From an uncultured Cellulophaga sp. (GTDB lineage: Bacteria; Bacteroidota; Bacteroidia; Flavobacteriales; Flavobacteriaceae), in the NCBI GenBank assembly GCA_947492955.1, contig CANLOV010000002.1, forward strand, positions 310,001 to 374,000: 64,000 bases of DNA, read 5' to 3'. Under the pieces are notes generated by a model. It did not search any database and was not told the origin of the DNA. It saw nothing but the letters and a program-made list of their open reading frames with translations. A program made the translations under genes and the position numbers. Shown here one piece after another: positions 53,979 through 63,997 of this stretch; the stretch's first letter is position 1; each line of letters opens with the position of its first letter.

Positions 53979-55466
53979 CTATTCCTCATTAAAAACTATA
54001 ATTTCTTTTATAGTTTTATTAATTGGCGGAATATCTTCTTCTGTTAATGTTACTAAAACTTCTTCTGTAATTTCTGAAATGTTTACTATTCTATTGGCTT
54101 GTTTTTCTATAATTTTTTCAAAAAGGTTACGCATGGTTCTTGCATTTCCAAATCCTTTATGTCGTTTTTCATACAAGCCATGAATAATCTCTGAGAGTTT
54201 GTCTTCTGCGTCTTCCGTTAGTTTAAAATCTGCTTTTTTGGCATTTAACTTAAATATTTCTAATAAGGTTTTATCATCATAATGATCAAAAGTAAAATAC
54301 CTATTAAAACGCGATTGCAATCCTGGGTTAGATTGAATAAAAACTTCCATTTCATCTGGATAACCTGCTACAATTACAACTAATTTTTCTCGTAAATCTT
54401 CCATTCTTTTTAGTAGAATTTCTATAGCTTCTGTACCAAAATCGTTCATTCCACCAGAAGAAAGTGCATAGGCTTCATCTATAAAAAGTACCCCATCGGT
54501 AGCTGCAGTAATAATCTCATCTGCTTTTATAGCGGTTTGCCCCACATAACCTGCTACCATACCAGCCCTATCTGTTTCTACTAAATGCCCTCTTTTTAAA
54601 TAGCCTAAATGCTTAAAAATACGGCCCAACATACGGGCAACTGTTGTTTTTCCTGTTCCGGGAGGGCCCATAAAAACAGCATGTAAAGAGTTTTGATTGG
54701 TTTTAAGATCTTTTTCTTCTCTAAGTTGCTGTACTTTTAAAAAGTTAGTTAAATCCTCTACATTTTTTTTAATAGTATCTAATCCTATTAAACCATTTAA
54801 CTCTGCCATTACTTTCTCTAAAGTATCTCCTTCTGGAATATCCCTATAATTAGACTTCTCTATTTGTATTTTAGGATTATTTATTTTGCTTGATATCGTT
54901 TTTAAAGTCTCCTTTTCTTTCTCCGAAATAGTACCGTCTACCTGTGCCATTATTAAAGCAATTCTATTTAAGAAAGAAGCAACGGCATCAAATTCTGAAC
55001 TTCCAATTTTAGATAATACCAACGTAGACACATATTCTTTTTTCAGCTCTTCTAAAGGCTGAAAAAATGATGTTTCCTGAAGCAAAACCACATTCTCATT
55101 AAAACGCTTGGATAAAGGAAGTTTTATTAGCTGCTGTATATCTATTGCCTTTGCTAAATCTTTCCCTTGTAATTTTTCGTACAGAAAAATTAATATAAAT
55201 TTTAATTTACTCGGTATTTCTGAAGTTTTATTATAATGAGAGGTATAGGTATTATACATCTGTACGATATCCTTAAGCAACAAATGCTCAGATTTATAAG
55301 AAATATTTTTAAAATCCTTATCTGTTATACCTTTTACTCCTTGTTTATATTTTAAATCTGAATTTAAGCTTAAACAAACATTCCATATTTTATTCCCCTC
55401 TGTACGTAAGAGCTCTATAAATTCAATGGTAATATTATTATGGTTTGGATTGGTTGTAACACTCAT
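53979..55466 (-). CDS. AAA+ ATPase, SpoVK/CbbX-like, with TerB-like domain
   Basis: A 495-residue ATPase. Residues about 155-200 form a TerB-like helical domain (LIMAQVDGTISEKEKETL). The CbbX/SpoVK-type AAA+ domain spans about 215-460, with Walker A GPPGTGKT (267-274), Walker B LFIDEA (327-332), sensor VVIVAGYP and the arginine finger region NPGLQSRFNRYF. Such ATPases remodel proteins or act as motors with helical membrane proteins. Its place between the TraB-like protein and coiled-coil membrane proteins suggests a membrane-remodelling job. Confidence 0.88.
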   Translation of the reverse strand: MSVTTNPNHNNITIEFIELLRTEGNKIWNVCLSLNSDLKYKQGVKGITDKDFKNISYKSEHLLLKDIVQMYNTYTSHYNKTSEIPSKLKFILIFLYEKLQGKDLAKAIDIQQLIKLPLSKRFNENVVLLQETSFFQPLEELKKEYVSTLVLSKIGSSEFDAVASFLNRIALIMAQVDGTISEKEKETLKTISSKINNPKIQIEKSNYRDIPEGDTLEKVMAELNGLIGLDTIKKNVEDLTNFLKVQQLREEKDLKTNQNSLHAVFMGPPGTGKTTVARMLGRIFKHLGYLKRGHLVETDRAGMVAGYVGQTAIKADEIITAATDGVLFIDEAYALSSGGMNDFGTEAIEILLKRMEDLREKLVVIVAGYPDEMEVFIQSNPGLQSRFNRYFTFDHYDDKTLLEIFKLNAKKADFKLTEDAEDKLSEIIHGLYEKRHKGFGNARTMRNLFEKIIEKQANRIVNISEITEEVLVTLTEEDIPPINKTIKEIIVFNEE

Positions 55467-55494
55467 ATTTTTTAGCTAGTGAGTTTAAAGATAC

Positions 55495-58400
55495 TTAATA
55501 CCCAAAAGAATGAAAACTGTTATACTGATTCTTTCTATTAATCATTGCTCGTTTTCTGTCTTTTAATAAGAATTGTTCTGTTATTAAGTCTATTATTTCT
55601 TCGTCGGTATCGGTATCGTTTATACGAAAACTTTTACCATCGTAAAAAGGTTCTGCTTGTAATTCTTCTCCCTTTTTATAAATTACCAAATACATATAGT
55701 AATTCTTATCATACTCATCTTCTTTCTTAAATTTAAAGTAATAACCTGTATAATCTTCATTTTTATACTGAATAGGTTTCTCTAATAAAAACTCACACGA
55801 TTCTTTATCTACTCGCAAACTTTTATTCTTAAACAGCAATGCTTCTGCCAATGATTTTTCACTAATATATTTTTTGGGAAACACATCTAACCTATCTATT
55901 TTCTTTAATTTTTTAAATAATAGTAATCTACTATCTAAATCCCCTGCTAAAGAATCTAACATACCGTTAGGCAATACATTATTTTCTTTTACCATTACTG
56001 CTGCATAGGTAGTTTTAACTCTAGGGTTTTTAGAATACATTAAACGTTTAAAAAACAATGCAACTTCTGGTTCTTTTATAAAAGGATGTAATAAAATAGT
56101 ATAATCTTCTAATATTTTATTATTCTGTTTTTGTTTAGTACTAATATAAATTTGCTGACTACTTGGTCTAGAAACTCCTAAATGCCTTTTTAATTGAATC
56201 TTAGCATCGTTTAAAATTTGCTTTCTATATTTCTTATATATTTTAGACTTAACATAGCCTTCTTGTTTAAGTTTAGCCAAAATAGAAAATACAGGCCCCT
56301 TATACTCTTCTATACTACTGTAATCTAATATCTTAGGATACAACTTTTTTGCTAGAGGCAAACTATCTAAATAAGGCGCAAATATTCTTTTAATCTCGAA
56401 TGCACTATCTGTTAAAGGCAAATCTTTGGACATTAAATCTAACAAAAGTGAAGTAGAGGTTACATTAGATTTTTTAGATATAGTTTGTAAAATCTTTGTT
56501 TGTGCGGTGGAATTATCATACGACTTGGTATAAAAATCACTAAGAAAAGGAACCACTCTTGGATCCTTTATCTTACCCATTTTCTGAATTAAAGAATTCT
56601 GAATATACTGCTGTTCTTCTTTAAATTGAAACTTGGAAATGTAATATTTTAAAGAATCTATATGCTTTTCATTAAACAACAAATAACGATGTCCTTCTAG
56701 AATAATACTGTCGTTCTTTTTTAATGCAGTAAAAAAATCTGTTGTTTTATCCTCTAAAATATCACGCCCAATAATTGTATCATAAGGCATAAAATTATCA
56801 AAAAACGCTTTTACATATGTACTAGGCTTCTGAATTGTATCTACAATTGCTTTTATCTCGTACATAGCCCCATTCTTTGCAATATTCTTAATTAAAATAC
56901 CTCTGCTACTAGCCGTATCTGTTAACGTTAATTGCAACTCATGAAAACCTGCACTCGAAAAACTAGCTTTTTCGCTACTAATTTTAAACTTTTTATCGGC
57001 ATATATTTTTTTTCGCAATGCCCATACAGAATCTATACTGGGAAACATTAAATAATCGTGCGATTTATTTAACTCTACTGTTATAGCTTCATCATTTTTA
57101 TTTTGATATACTGTTTTTTTAGTATACTTACTATATGGTTTTACTTTTTTGCTTTGATTATACTGAGTACTATTATCTACAAACTTAGGTGGTTTTACCG
57201 TTGTTTTAGTGGTAAAATACATAGCGGTATCTTTTACCGTTACAAAAGGCAAAGTATAGTTCGGCTCTTTTAATTGAAACGAATTAAAAAATGTTTGCAC
57301 ATTACTTTCTTCTGTTGTAAGTGCTCCCATTAAATAATAATCGCCTTGTTTAAATACTGTTTTTAAATATAAATATTGGTTTTTACCTGCATTAAAACGC
57401 GCTTTAGAGGTTAAGGTATTTGCTGCAATCTCATTATAGACTGGGTCTAACTCTAAATCTTCATAAAAACGTTTTTGTATTTGTTTTAACTCAAATGCAT
57501 CTTCTTCTATAAAATTAAAATCGTTTAACCTTACTTTTCGCAAAAAATAATAGGTATCGGTTTCTTTATCGTATCCTTCTATACCTCTACTTCCATTTCT
57601 GTTTTTATTAGAAAAAGTATGCTGTGATGGCATTTCTATTTCAAAATCTCCATATCCAGAAGTTACTATTTCTTTTATAGGAGCTATTGGTTTAAATTTT
57701 AAACTATTAAAAATGGTGTCTGAATGTTTTGTAACATAATCTCCTTCTCCGCCCATTTTAAAAATTAAAATTTCTAGTGGAGTTATATAAATATGATAAC
57801 GTTGGTAATCTCCATTTTTTAATTTGTTTTTAATATCTATACCGCTATATCCATTATTAACAATGCTTGTTTTTTCTATAATTTTTCCTGGTATATTTTC
57901 AAAAAGTAACTCATCTATATCTTTAATTGTGTAGACGTCTTCTTTCTTTAAAAATGAAAACATAGGAATTCTATTCACCATAAGATAACTTCCGTTAGCT
58001 AAATTTGGTGAGATATAAGTAGAGTTTATATATTCTACTATCGGATATAATTTATTGGGTAATAACAAACTAAAAACATGATCATCTACCGAATAATACT
58101 GATAAGTATTTTCTTTAAGCTTAGAGGTAAATTGCGCTTTAAGCTTATCCCCTCTACTTGTAGCTCTAGAAGTTAATGGTGTTACCTTATATCCTTTTTT
58201 ACGCAATAACGTAATTACACCTTGTTTGCCCGGTAAATGCGCTGCACCTATACCCGTAAAAACTTTCCCTAGGTGCATAAGAGAATCTAATTTACGAACC
58301 ATGTTTTCGTTTCGTACGTATAGCATATTTTTTAAATAATGCTCGGTATACATTCCCTGATCTATAGAATCTAACAAGTTAATATTACGTTCTCTATATG

Positions 58401-59007
58401 CATTTTGCAATAACAACATTGGGTCTTCTTCTTGCATTTTCTTTTGCAACCATTCTGCTGGCTTCTTCCTCATTGCATTTAAACCAGCTCTCCCTACTAA
58501 AGCCGAAGATTCTTCTAAATCTTCTAACGCAACTATTGGCTTATTATACTTTTTCCCTGCCTGATAAATAAACATATCTAGATACGTTTCTTCTTCAAAA
58601 TCCTGAGACATTGGGTTGGTACGGTATAGTATATTATTTATTAACCGGTCTTCAAAAGAAATATAGGCTCCTATCATTTCTTTCTTAGGATTTTTCATTA
58701 CAAAAGGATATTTGTAAAAGCCTTTAATAGGAAATCTATTTCGTATATTTTTATTGGCAGCAATACCATCCTCTTCTAGCCAGGTATTTGGGTCAGATTC
58801 TAAAGCTATAATATCACTGTTGTTAAGCGCATCATAAAAAACATCGTCTAGCCTAAAAGCTATTTTTTTACTTACATGCATAGTTCCATAGAGATACGAG
58901 CTATGCTCTAGACCATTTCCAGAAATTTCCCATAATAAGCTATTTTTTTCTTGAGAAAAGCCAATAAAAGAAAGGAATAACAATAAAAAAATATAGTAAT
59001 TCTTCAC
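55495..59007 (-). CDS. Large TraB/GumN family protein with HEAT-like repeats
   Basis: A 1170-residue exported protein starting at GTG (59007) with signal peptide KNYYIFLLLFLSFIGFSQ. Residues about 22-285 match the TraB/GumN metalloenzyme-like domain (SSYLYGTMHVS, IALESDPN, FTGIGAAHLPGKQGVI, whose histidines are typical). The middle (about 290-790) has two repeated beta-rich units; about 790-1040 holds HEAT-like helical repeats (IQNSLIQKMGKIKDPRVVPFL). Very long for the family (usually 250-400). It is the first gene of the envelope run, 28 bases before the AAA+ gene. Confidence 0.8.
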   Translation of the reverse strand: MKNYYIFLLLFLSFIGFSQEKNSLLWEISGNGLEHSSYLYGTMHVSKKIAFRLDDVFYDALNNSDIIALESDPNTWLEEDGIAANKNIRNRFPIKGFYKYPFVMKNPKKEMIGAYISFEDRLINNILYRTNPMSQDFEEETYLDMFIYQAGKKYNKPIVALEDLEESSALVGRAGLNAMRKKPAEWLQKKMQEEDPMLLLQNAYRERNINLLDSIDQGMYTEHYLKNMLYVRNENMVRKLDSLMHLGKVFTGIGAAHLPGKQGVITLLRKKGYKVTPLTSRATSRGDKLKAQFTSKLKENTYQYYSVDDHVFSLLLPNKLYPIVEYINSTYISPNLANGSYLMVNRIPMFSFLKKEDVYTIKDIDELLFENIPGKIIEKTSIVNNGYSGIDIKNKLKNGDYQRYHIYITPLEILIFKMGGEGDYVTKHSDTIFNSLKFKPIAPIKEIVTSGYGDFEIEMPSQHTFSNKNRNGSRGIEGYDKETDTYYFLRKVRLNDFNFIEEDAFELKQIQKRFYEDLELDPVYNEIAANTLTSKARFNAGKNQYLYLKTVFKQGDYYLMGALTTEESNVQTFFNSFQLKEPNYTLPFVTVKDTAMYFTTKTTVKPPKFVDNSTQYNQSKKVKPYSKYTKKTVYQNKNDEAITVELNKSHDYLMFPSIDSVWALRKKIYADKKFKISSEKASFSSAGFHELQLTLTDTASSRGILIKNIAKNGAMYEIKAIVDTIQKPSTYVKAFFDNFMPYDTIIGRDILEDKTTDFFTALKKNDSIILEGHRYLLFNEKHIDSLKYYISKFQFKEEQQYIQNSLIQKMGKIKDPRVVPFLSDFYTKSYDNSTAQTKILQTISKKSNVTSTSLLLDLMSKDLPLTDSAFEIKRIFAPYLDSLPLAKKLYPKILDYSSIEEYKGPVFSILAKLKQEGYVKSKIYKKYRKQILNDAKIQLKRHLGVSRPSSQQIYISTKQKQNNKILEDYTILLHPFIKEPEVALFFKRLMYSKNPRVKTTYAAVMVKENNVLPNGMLDSLAGDLDSRLLLFKKLKKIDRLDVFPKKYISEKSLAEALLFKNKSLRVDKESCEFLLEKPIQYKNEDYTGYYFKFKKEDEYDKNYYMYLVIYKKGEELQAEPFYDGKSFRINDTDTDEEIIDLITEQFLLKDRKRAMINRKNQYNSFHSFGY

Positions 59008-59285
59008 ACAATCATATTTTAGAATAAAAGTCTCAAAAAAAATGAAACTGAAAAAACTTAAAGAAAAATTAACACTGTATTTAACACATAGTTTTATTAG
59101 CCTCTAACAAAGAATACTTCATTAAATCAATACTATCTATAGTAATATCAAAAAAGCAACTGCTTATTTAAACGTAATTTACTTACATGTAGTATTTTTG
59201 TTTTCAGAAAAGAAATTACCAAGCTAACATCTATAAAAATAAGCTATTAAAGCTTGTTATTAATTATAGGCTAAAAATTGCAAGA

Positions 59286-60317
59286 ATGAAAGGAGTATTA
59301 TTAATGAATTTAGGGTCGCCAGACAGCCCTACTGCCAAAGATGTAAAACCATATTTAGATGAGTTTTTAATGGACGAACGTGTTATAGACGTCCCTAATT
59401 GGCTCAGAAATATAATAGTTCGCGGTATTATTCTACAAACAAGACCTAAAAAATCTGCTGAAGCTTATAAAAAAATATGGTGGGATGAAGGTTCGCCTTT
59501 AGTGGTGATATCTGAGCGTTTTCAGGAGAAACTAAAACTACAAACAGAAATGCCTGTAGCTTTAGGTATGCGTTATGGCTCTATGACCACAAAAAAAGCA
59601 TTACAAGAATTAAAAGAAAAAGGCGTAGATGAAGTTTTATTAGTGCCTTTATACCCGCACTATGCAATGTCTTCTTATGAAACAGTAGTGGTAAAGGTAA
59701 TGGAGGAAAAAGAAAAGCATTTTCCTGAAATGAGCATTACTACCTTGCCTGCTTTTTATAAAAATCCAGATTATATAAAAGTACTTTCAGAAAAAATAGC
59801 TGAAGAACTAAAAGATTTTGAATACGATCATATTTTATTTTCATACCATGGTATTCCAGAACGCCATGTTAAAAAGAGTGACCCTACTAAATTTCATTGT
59901 AAAATAGACGGTAGCTGTTGTAACATAAACTCGGTAGCACATAACACTTGTTATAGACACCAAGTTTACGATACTACAGAATTGGTAAAAGCGTATTTAA
60001 ATTTACCCGAAGAAAAAGTGAGTTCCTCTTTTCAGTCTAGATTACCAAACGATCCATGGTTAAAACCTTATACCGATTTTGAGTTTGAACGTTTAGCTAA
60101 AGAAGGAAAAAAACGCTTAGCCGTTATTACGCCTGCTTTTGTTTCTGATTGCTTAGAAACATTAGAAGAAATTGCTATGGAAGGGAAAGAACAATTTGAA
60201 GAGGCTGGCGGTGAAAACTATAAACATATTCCATGTCTTAACGATGACGATGCATGGGTAGCTGTTATGGGCAAATGGGTTAACCATTGGCTTACTAAAG
60301 ATAGTTTACCTGTTTAA
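59286..60317 (+). CDS. hemH: Ferrochelatase
   Basis: Inserts iron into protoporphyrin IX, the last haem step. The catalytic histidine is in SYHGIP (His188), and MNLGSPDSP and the C-terminal TPAFVSDCLETLEEI are typical. 343 residues. A cysteine patch at residues 205, 211, 212 and 222 (HCKIDGSCC ... CYRHQ) could bind an iron-sulfur cluster as in some other bacterial enzymes. It is followed by the MATE gene with a TAATG overlap. Confidence 0.95.
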   Translation: MKGVLLMNLGSPDSPTAKDVKPYLDEFLMDERVIDVPNWLRNIIVRGIILQTRPKKSAEAYKKIWWDEGSPLVVISERFQEKLKLQTEMPVALGMRYGSMTTKKALQELKEKGVDEVLLVPLYPHYAMSSYETVVVKVMEEKEKHFPEMSITTLPAFYKNPDYIKVLSEKIAEELKDFEYDHILFSYHGIPERHVKKSDPTKFHCKIDGSCCNINSVAHNTCYRHQVYDTTELVKAYLNLPEEKVSSSFQSRLPNDPWLKPYTDFEFERLAKEGKKRLAVITPAFVSDCLETLEEIAMEGKEQFEEAGGENYKHIPCLNDDDAWVAVMGKWVNHWLTKDSLPV

Positions 60318-61705
60318 TGGCAAGAGTCTCATCAGAAGAATTAGGTGCTGAGCCTATTGGAAAACTGCTCATAAAACAAGCTGTACCCGCTTCTATTGGG
60401 ATTCTGGTAATGTCTTTAAATGTATTAGTCGACTCTGTATTTGTTGGTAATTGGATAGGTTCTATTGCAATTGCTGCCATTAATGTGGTATTACCCGTAT
60501 CTTTCTTTATTGGAGCGCTAGGTATGGCCATAGGAGTAGGTGGTTCTAGCATAATCTCTAGAGCTTTAGGTGCAAATGACAAGAAAAAAGCATTATTTAC
60601 ATTCGGAAATCAAATTACTTTAACCTTAATAGTAACCCTTTTAATGGTTGCTGTAGGCTTATATTATATTGATGATTTAATTCCTGCTTTTGGAGGTAAA
60701 GGAAGCATCTTTGAACCCGCAAAAATCTATTATACCATTGTTTTATACGGTGTTCCTTTTTTAGCACTCTGTATGATGGGTAATACTGTAATTAGGGCCG
60801 AAGGCAAACCCAAATTTGCTATGGTTGCCATGATTATACCTTCTGTAGGCAATCTTCTAATGGATTATATCTTTATATATCTATTGGATTGGGGAATGCA
60901 TGGTGCTGCATGGGCAACAACTATTGGTTATTTACTTTGTTGTGCATACGTGTTCTACTTTTTTGTTTCTAAAAATTCTGAACTTAAAATAAAACCTATT
61001 CACTTAAGTCTACAATTTCCTATTATTAAAGAAATAGGCTCTCTTGGTGTTGTTACCTTATCTAGACAAGCAGTTGTTAGTATTATTTATTTATTAATGA
61101 ATAACATACTTTTTAATTTAGGAGGCGAAGCAATGATTGCAGTTTATGCTATAATTGCACGTACTTTAATGTTTGCTTTTTTCCCTGTATACGGTGTAAC
61201 GCAAGGCTTTTTACCCATTGCAGGTTATAATTATGGCGCTAAAAAATACCAAAGAGTACAAAAAACAATTACAACCGCTATAAAGTATGCTGCATTATTG
61301 GCAACACTTGTTTTTATAGGTTTAATGCTATTTCCTACAGAAATAGCATCTCTATTTTTAAGCAGCAATCCTAATTTATCTAAAAGTGAATTAGCTATAA
61401 ATAAGTTTGTTTTAGAACATATTCCAACTGCAATGCGATTGGTATATGCAGCAACACCTATTATTGCATTGCAACTAATTGGTGCCGCTTACTTCCAAGC
61501 TATTGGCAAAGCAATACCAGCCTTACTGCTAACATTAACACGCCAAGGATTCTTTTTTATACCCCTCGTTATTATTTTGCCTAAATACTACGGAGAACTA
61601 GGCGTTTGGCTGGCTTTCCCAATTGCAGATGTATTAGCAACTATTGTAACTGGTTATTATTTAAGACGAGAAATAAAAAAAGAATTATATGAATTGAAAA
61701 CATAG
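60317..61705 (+). CDS. MATE family efflux transporter
   Basis: A 12-helix MATE protein (462 residues) with the two-fold repeat of the family; motifs such as GNWIGSIAIAAINVVLPVSF and GVTQGFLPIAGYNYGAKKYQ. It expels drugs or metabolites in exchange for sodium or protons. The start codon overlaps the hemH stop (TAATG), so it is coupled to ferrochelatase; it might export porphyrins or haem precursors, which is inference. Confidence 0.92.
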   Translation: MARVSSEELGAEPIGKLLIKQAVPASIGILVMSLNVLVDSVFVGNWIGSIAIAAINVVLPVSFFIGALGMAIGVGGSSIISRALGANDKKKALFTFGNQITLTLIVTLLMVAVGLYYIDDLIPAFGGKGSIFEPAKIYYTIVLYGVPFLALCMMGNTVIRAEGKPKFAMVAMIIPSVGNLLMDYIFIYLLDWGMHGAAWATTIGYLLCCAYVFYFFVSKNSELKIKPIHLSLQFPIIKEIGSLGVVTLSRQAVVSIIYLLMNNILFNLGGEAMIAVYAIIARTLMFAFFPVYGVTQGFLPIAGYNYGAKKYQRVQKTITTAIKYAALLATLVFIGLMLFPTEIASLFLSSNPNLSKSELAINKFVLEHIPTAMRLVYAATPIIALQLIGAAYFQAIGKAIPALLLTLTRQGFFFIPLVIILPKYYGELGVWLAFPIADVLATIVTGYYLRREIKKELYELKT

Positions 61706-61762
61706 TATTAAAGGTTAAGTTAATTTTTGTTCTTATTTTTAGATGTCACTAAAAAATATGCA

Positions 61763-62878
61763 ATGAAAAATTACGCACTTATTATTATATCTTCAATTAT
61801 TTTATTTTGTAGTTGTAACGATAACTCTAAAAAAGAAAACAAATCCTATACTCTTTATGTAGGAACCTTTACTAATAATGAGAGCGAGGGTATTTATAGC
61901 TATACATTTAATACTAATACCGGAACACTTAGCAATAAAAAATTAGCAGCAAAATTAACCGACCCTTCTTTTCTAATAATTTCTCCTAACAAAAAATATT
62001 TATATTCTGTAAATAAAATAGAAAAGTCTAAAAACTCAAATGGTGCTGTAGTTGCTTTTAAAATTGAAGAAAACAATGCGTTAAAACAAATAAACAACAC
62101 CCCAACAGCTAATGCCTATGGGTGTCATGTTGGAATTTCTAAAGATGGTAAATATTTAGCATCCTCTAGCTATGGAGGTGGCAGTATTTCTGTATTTAAC
62201 ATTAATGAAAATGGAGCTTTACTTCCAAATCCTCAATTTATAAACCATAAAATATTAGACACACTAAAAATAGCAAAAGCGCACGCTTCTAAATTTACAA
62301 AAGATGGACTTTTTACTGCCGATTTAGGGTTAGATGCTATTAAGCGCTACCAATTAAAAGACAACAAATTTATACCTGCAGAACAAGCATCTATTAATTT
62401 ACCAGATGGTGCTGGCCCCAGACACTTTACTTTTAATAAAAATAAGAATATACTGTATGTTATAAATGAGCTAAACGCAACCATTACAGTGTTTAAAAAA
62501 GATACTAAGGGTAATTACGTAGAGCTAGAAGTAAAAAACACTTTAGCTCCAGATTACAAAGGACAAAAATCCTGTGCTGATATTCATTTATCTAATGATG
62601 GTAAATTTTTATACGGATCTAACCGAGGAGAAAATACTATTGTAATTTTTAAGGTTGATGCTGATACTGGGAAACTAACTTTAGTAGGTAGAGAATCTGT
62701 GCATGGAGATTGGCCAAGAAATTTTGCTTTAGACCCAACTAATAAATTCTTATTAGTTGCTAACCAAAAAAGTGATAATATCACCGTTTTTAAAAGAGAT
62801 TCAGAAAAAGGCACTTTAACATTCTTACAAGAAGTAAAAACGCCTACCCCAGTGTGTTTAGAGTTTTTAGATTTGTAA
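61763..62878 (+). CDS. Lactonase-like beta-propeller lipoprotein
   Basis: A 371-residue protein of the 6-phosphogluconolactonase (seven-bladed propeller) family. The start at the ATG at 61763 gives a lipoprotein signal (MKNYALIIISSIILFCSC); a TTG further up adds 12 residues. Motifs: TLYVGTFTNNESEGIYSY, GPRHFTFNKNK and GDWPRNFALDPTNKFLLVANQ. Being exported, it more likely cleaves sugar lactones in the periplasm than in the pentose phosphate path. It might serve lactones made by the GMC oxidase. Confidence 0.87.
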   Translation: MKNYALIIISSIILFCSCNDNSKKENKSYTLYVGTFTNNESEGIYSYTFNTNTGTLSNKKLAAKLTDPSFLIISPNKKYLYSVNKIEKSKNSNGAVVAFKIEENNALKQINNTPTANAYGCHVGISKDGKYLASSSYGGGSISVFNINENGALLPNPQFINHKILDTLKIAKAHASKFTKDGLFTADLGLDAIKRYQLKDNKFIPAEQASINLPDGAGPRHFTFNKNKNILYVINELNATITVFKKDTKGNYVELEVKNTLAPDYKGQKSCADIHLSNDGKFLYGSNRGENTIVIFKVDADTGKLTLVGRESVHGDWPRNFALDPTNKFLLVANQKSDNITVFKRDSEKGTLTFLQEVKTPTPVCLEFLDL

Positions 62879-63001
62879 TAATCTATGTTTTCTAATTACA
62901 GATGGGCATTTTAGGATACCTATTACTACAAAAAATAAAACAATGTACAATTAATTACGTTACAATCTCTACAACAAGGTTTTACAAAAAACAAAAGCGG
63001 G

Positions 63002-63997
63002 ATGAGAAAGTTAGTTATAATTTGTATAAGCTATTTATTAAGTCTTGGATGTTCTTCTCAGGATGAAAAATCATATATAAAATCTGGGGGAGAAATAATA
63101 TATGGCAAGCCAAAAATGCTAGAATTTATTGCTTACAATCCTTTAATAAATAAAAATGGAGAAATAATAAAAGGGAATATTTTAACTAAAAGAGTATGGG
63201 GAGGTGTTAGTTATAATGGCAGTGGAAAATTATTGTATGATAAAGAGGGTAGGCATACACATACCTATGATTATAAACTAGGTAGTAAAGAAGTAGGGAA
63301 ATTAATTAAAGAAGAATATTTTAAAAATAACACAATTAAAACATCAACATTGTATCCGCCATATAAGGCTATAGATTACTTTTTTATTGAACAATATGAT
63401 GCTAATGATAATCTAACTTATGAGAGCCATTATTCGTGTTTGTCCTGTTTTCCTAAAAATAAAGAGGTATTACCAAATCGTGAATATATCTATATATATG
63501 ATTCTTTAAATAATCTAACAAAAAAAAAAATTTACGATTATGATTATGGGTATAATTATGACAAACCTAGAAAAATAAGCGACTCTACTATTAATAGTTA
63601 CCAATTAGAGTACAAGCAAGATCAGTTATACAAGAGCCAATTATTTCAGAAAAAATACGATAGTCTGGGTATTATACAAGAAGAATATGTAGACAAAGCA
63701 TTTATATATAGTAACAATAAAGAAGGAGTTTTAATAAAAAAACAAGAACAAGAATCAGAATATTATTTGGAGTATTACCCAAATGGAATTATGAAAAAAC
63801 ATAATTGGGATAAAGACAAATATTATCTGTATAACAAAGAGGGATATTTAACAAAAGTTAAATTTTATATGTCTGAAAATCCCGTTACTTATACCTATGA
63901 TAAAGAAGATAAGTATGGCAATTGGACCCGTGTAATTGTATCTAAAAAAGGAAAACCAGTTATCTACGGAGAACGCACAATAACTTATTACGAATAA
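63002..63997 (+). CDS. Hypothetical lipoprotein with YD-like repeats
   Basis: A 331-residue lipoprotein (signal MRKLVIICISYLLSLGC, lipobox SLGC) of unknown function. The mature part is rich in tyrosine, lysine and aspartate and repeats hairpins such as HTYDYKLGSKEVGKLIKEEYF, YIYIYDSLNNLTKKKIY and YNKEGYLTKVKFYMSEN, as in weak YD/RHS repeats. Ends in VIYGERTITYYE and stops just before the right edge of the window. Related in style to the protein at 46358-47068. Confidence 0.65.
   Translation: MRKLVIICISYLLSLGCSSQDEKSYIKSGGEIIYGKPKMLEFIAYNPLINKNGEIIKGNILTKRVWGGVSYNGSGKLLYDKEGRHTHTYDYKLGSKEVGKLIKEEYFKNNTIKTSTLYPPYKAIDYFFIEQYDANDNLTYESHYSCLSCFPKNKEVLPNREYIYIYDSLNNLTKKKIYDYDYGYNYDKPRKISDSTINSYQLEYKQDQLYKSQLFQKKYDSLGIIQEEYVDKAFIYSNNKEGVLIKKQEQESEYYLEYYPNGIMKKHNWDKDKYYLYNKEGYLTKVKFYMSENPVTYTYDKEDKYGNWTRVIVSKKGKPVIYGERTITYYE

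Noticed and set aside
59131-59144. TACTATCTATAGTA inverted repeat
   Set aside because: Only 6-bp AT-rich arms in a 278-base gap; chance is likely.
59193-59200. TATTTTTG -7-like box before hemH
   Set aside because: No TTG element at 17-23 bases upstream, so not listed as a promoter.
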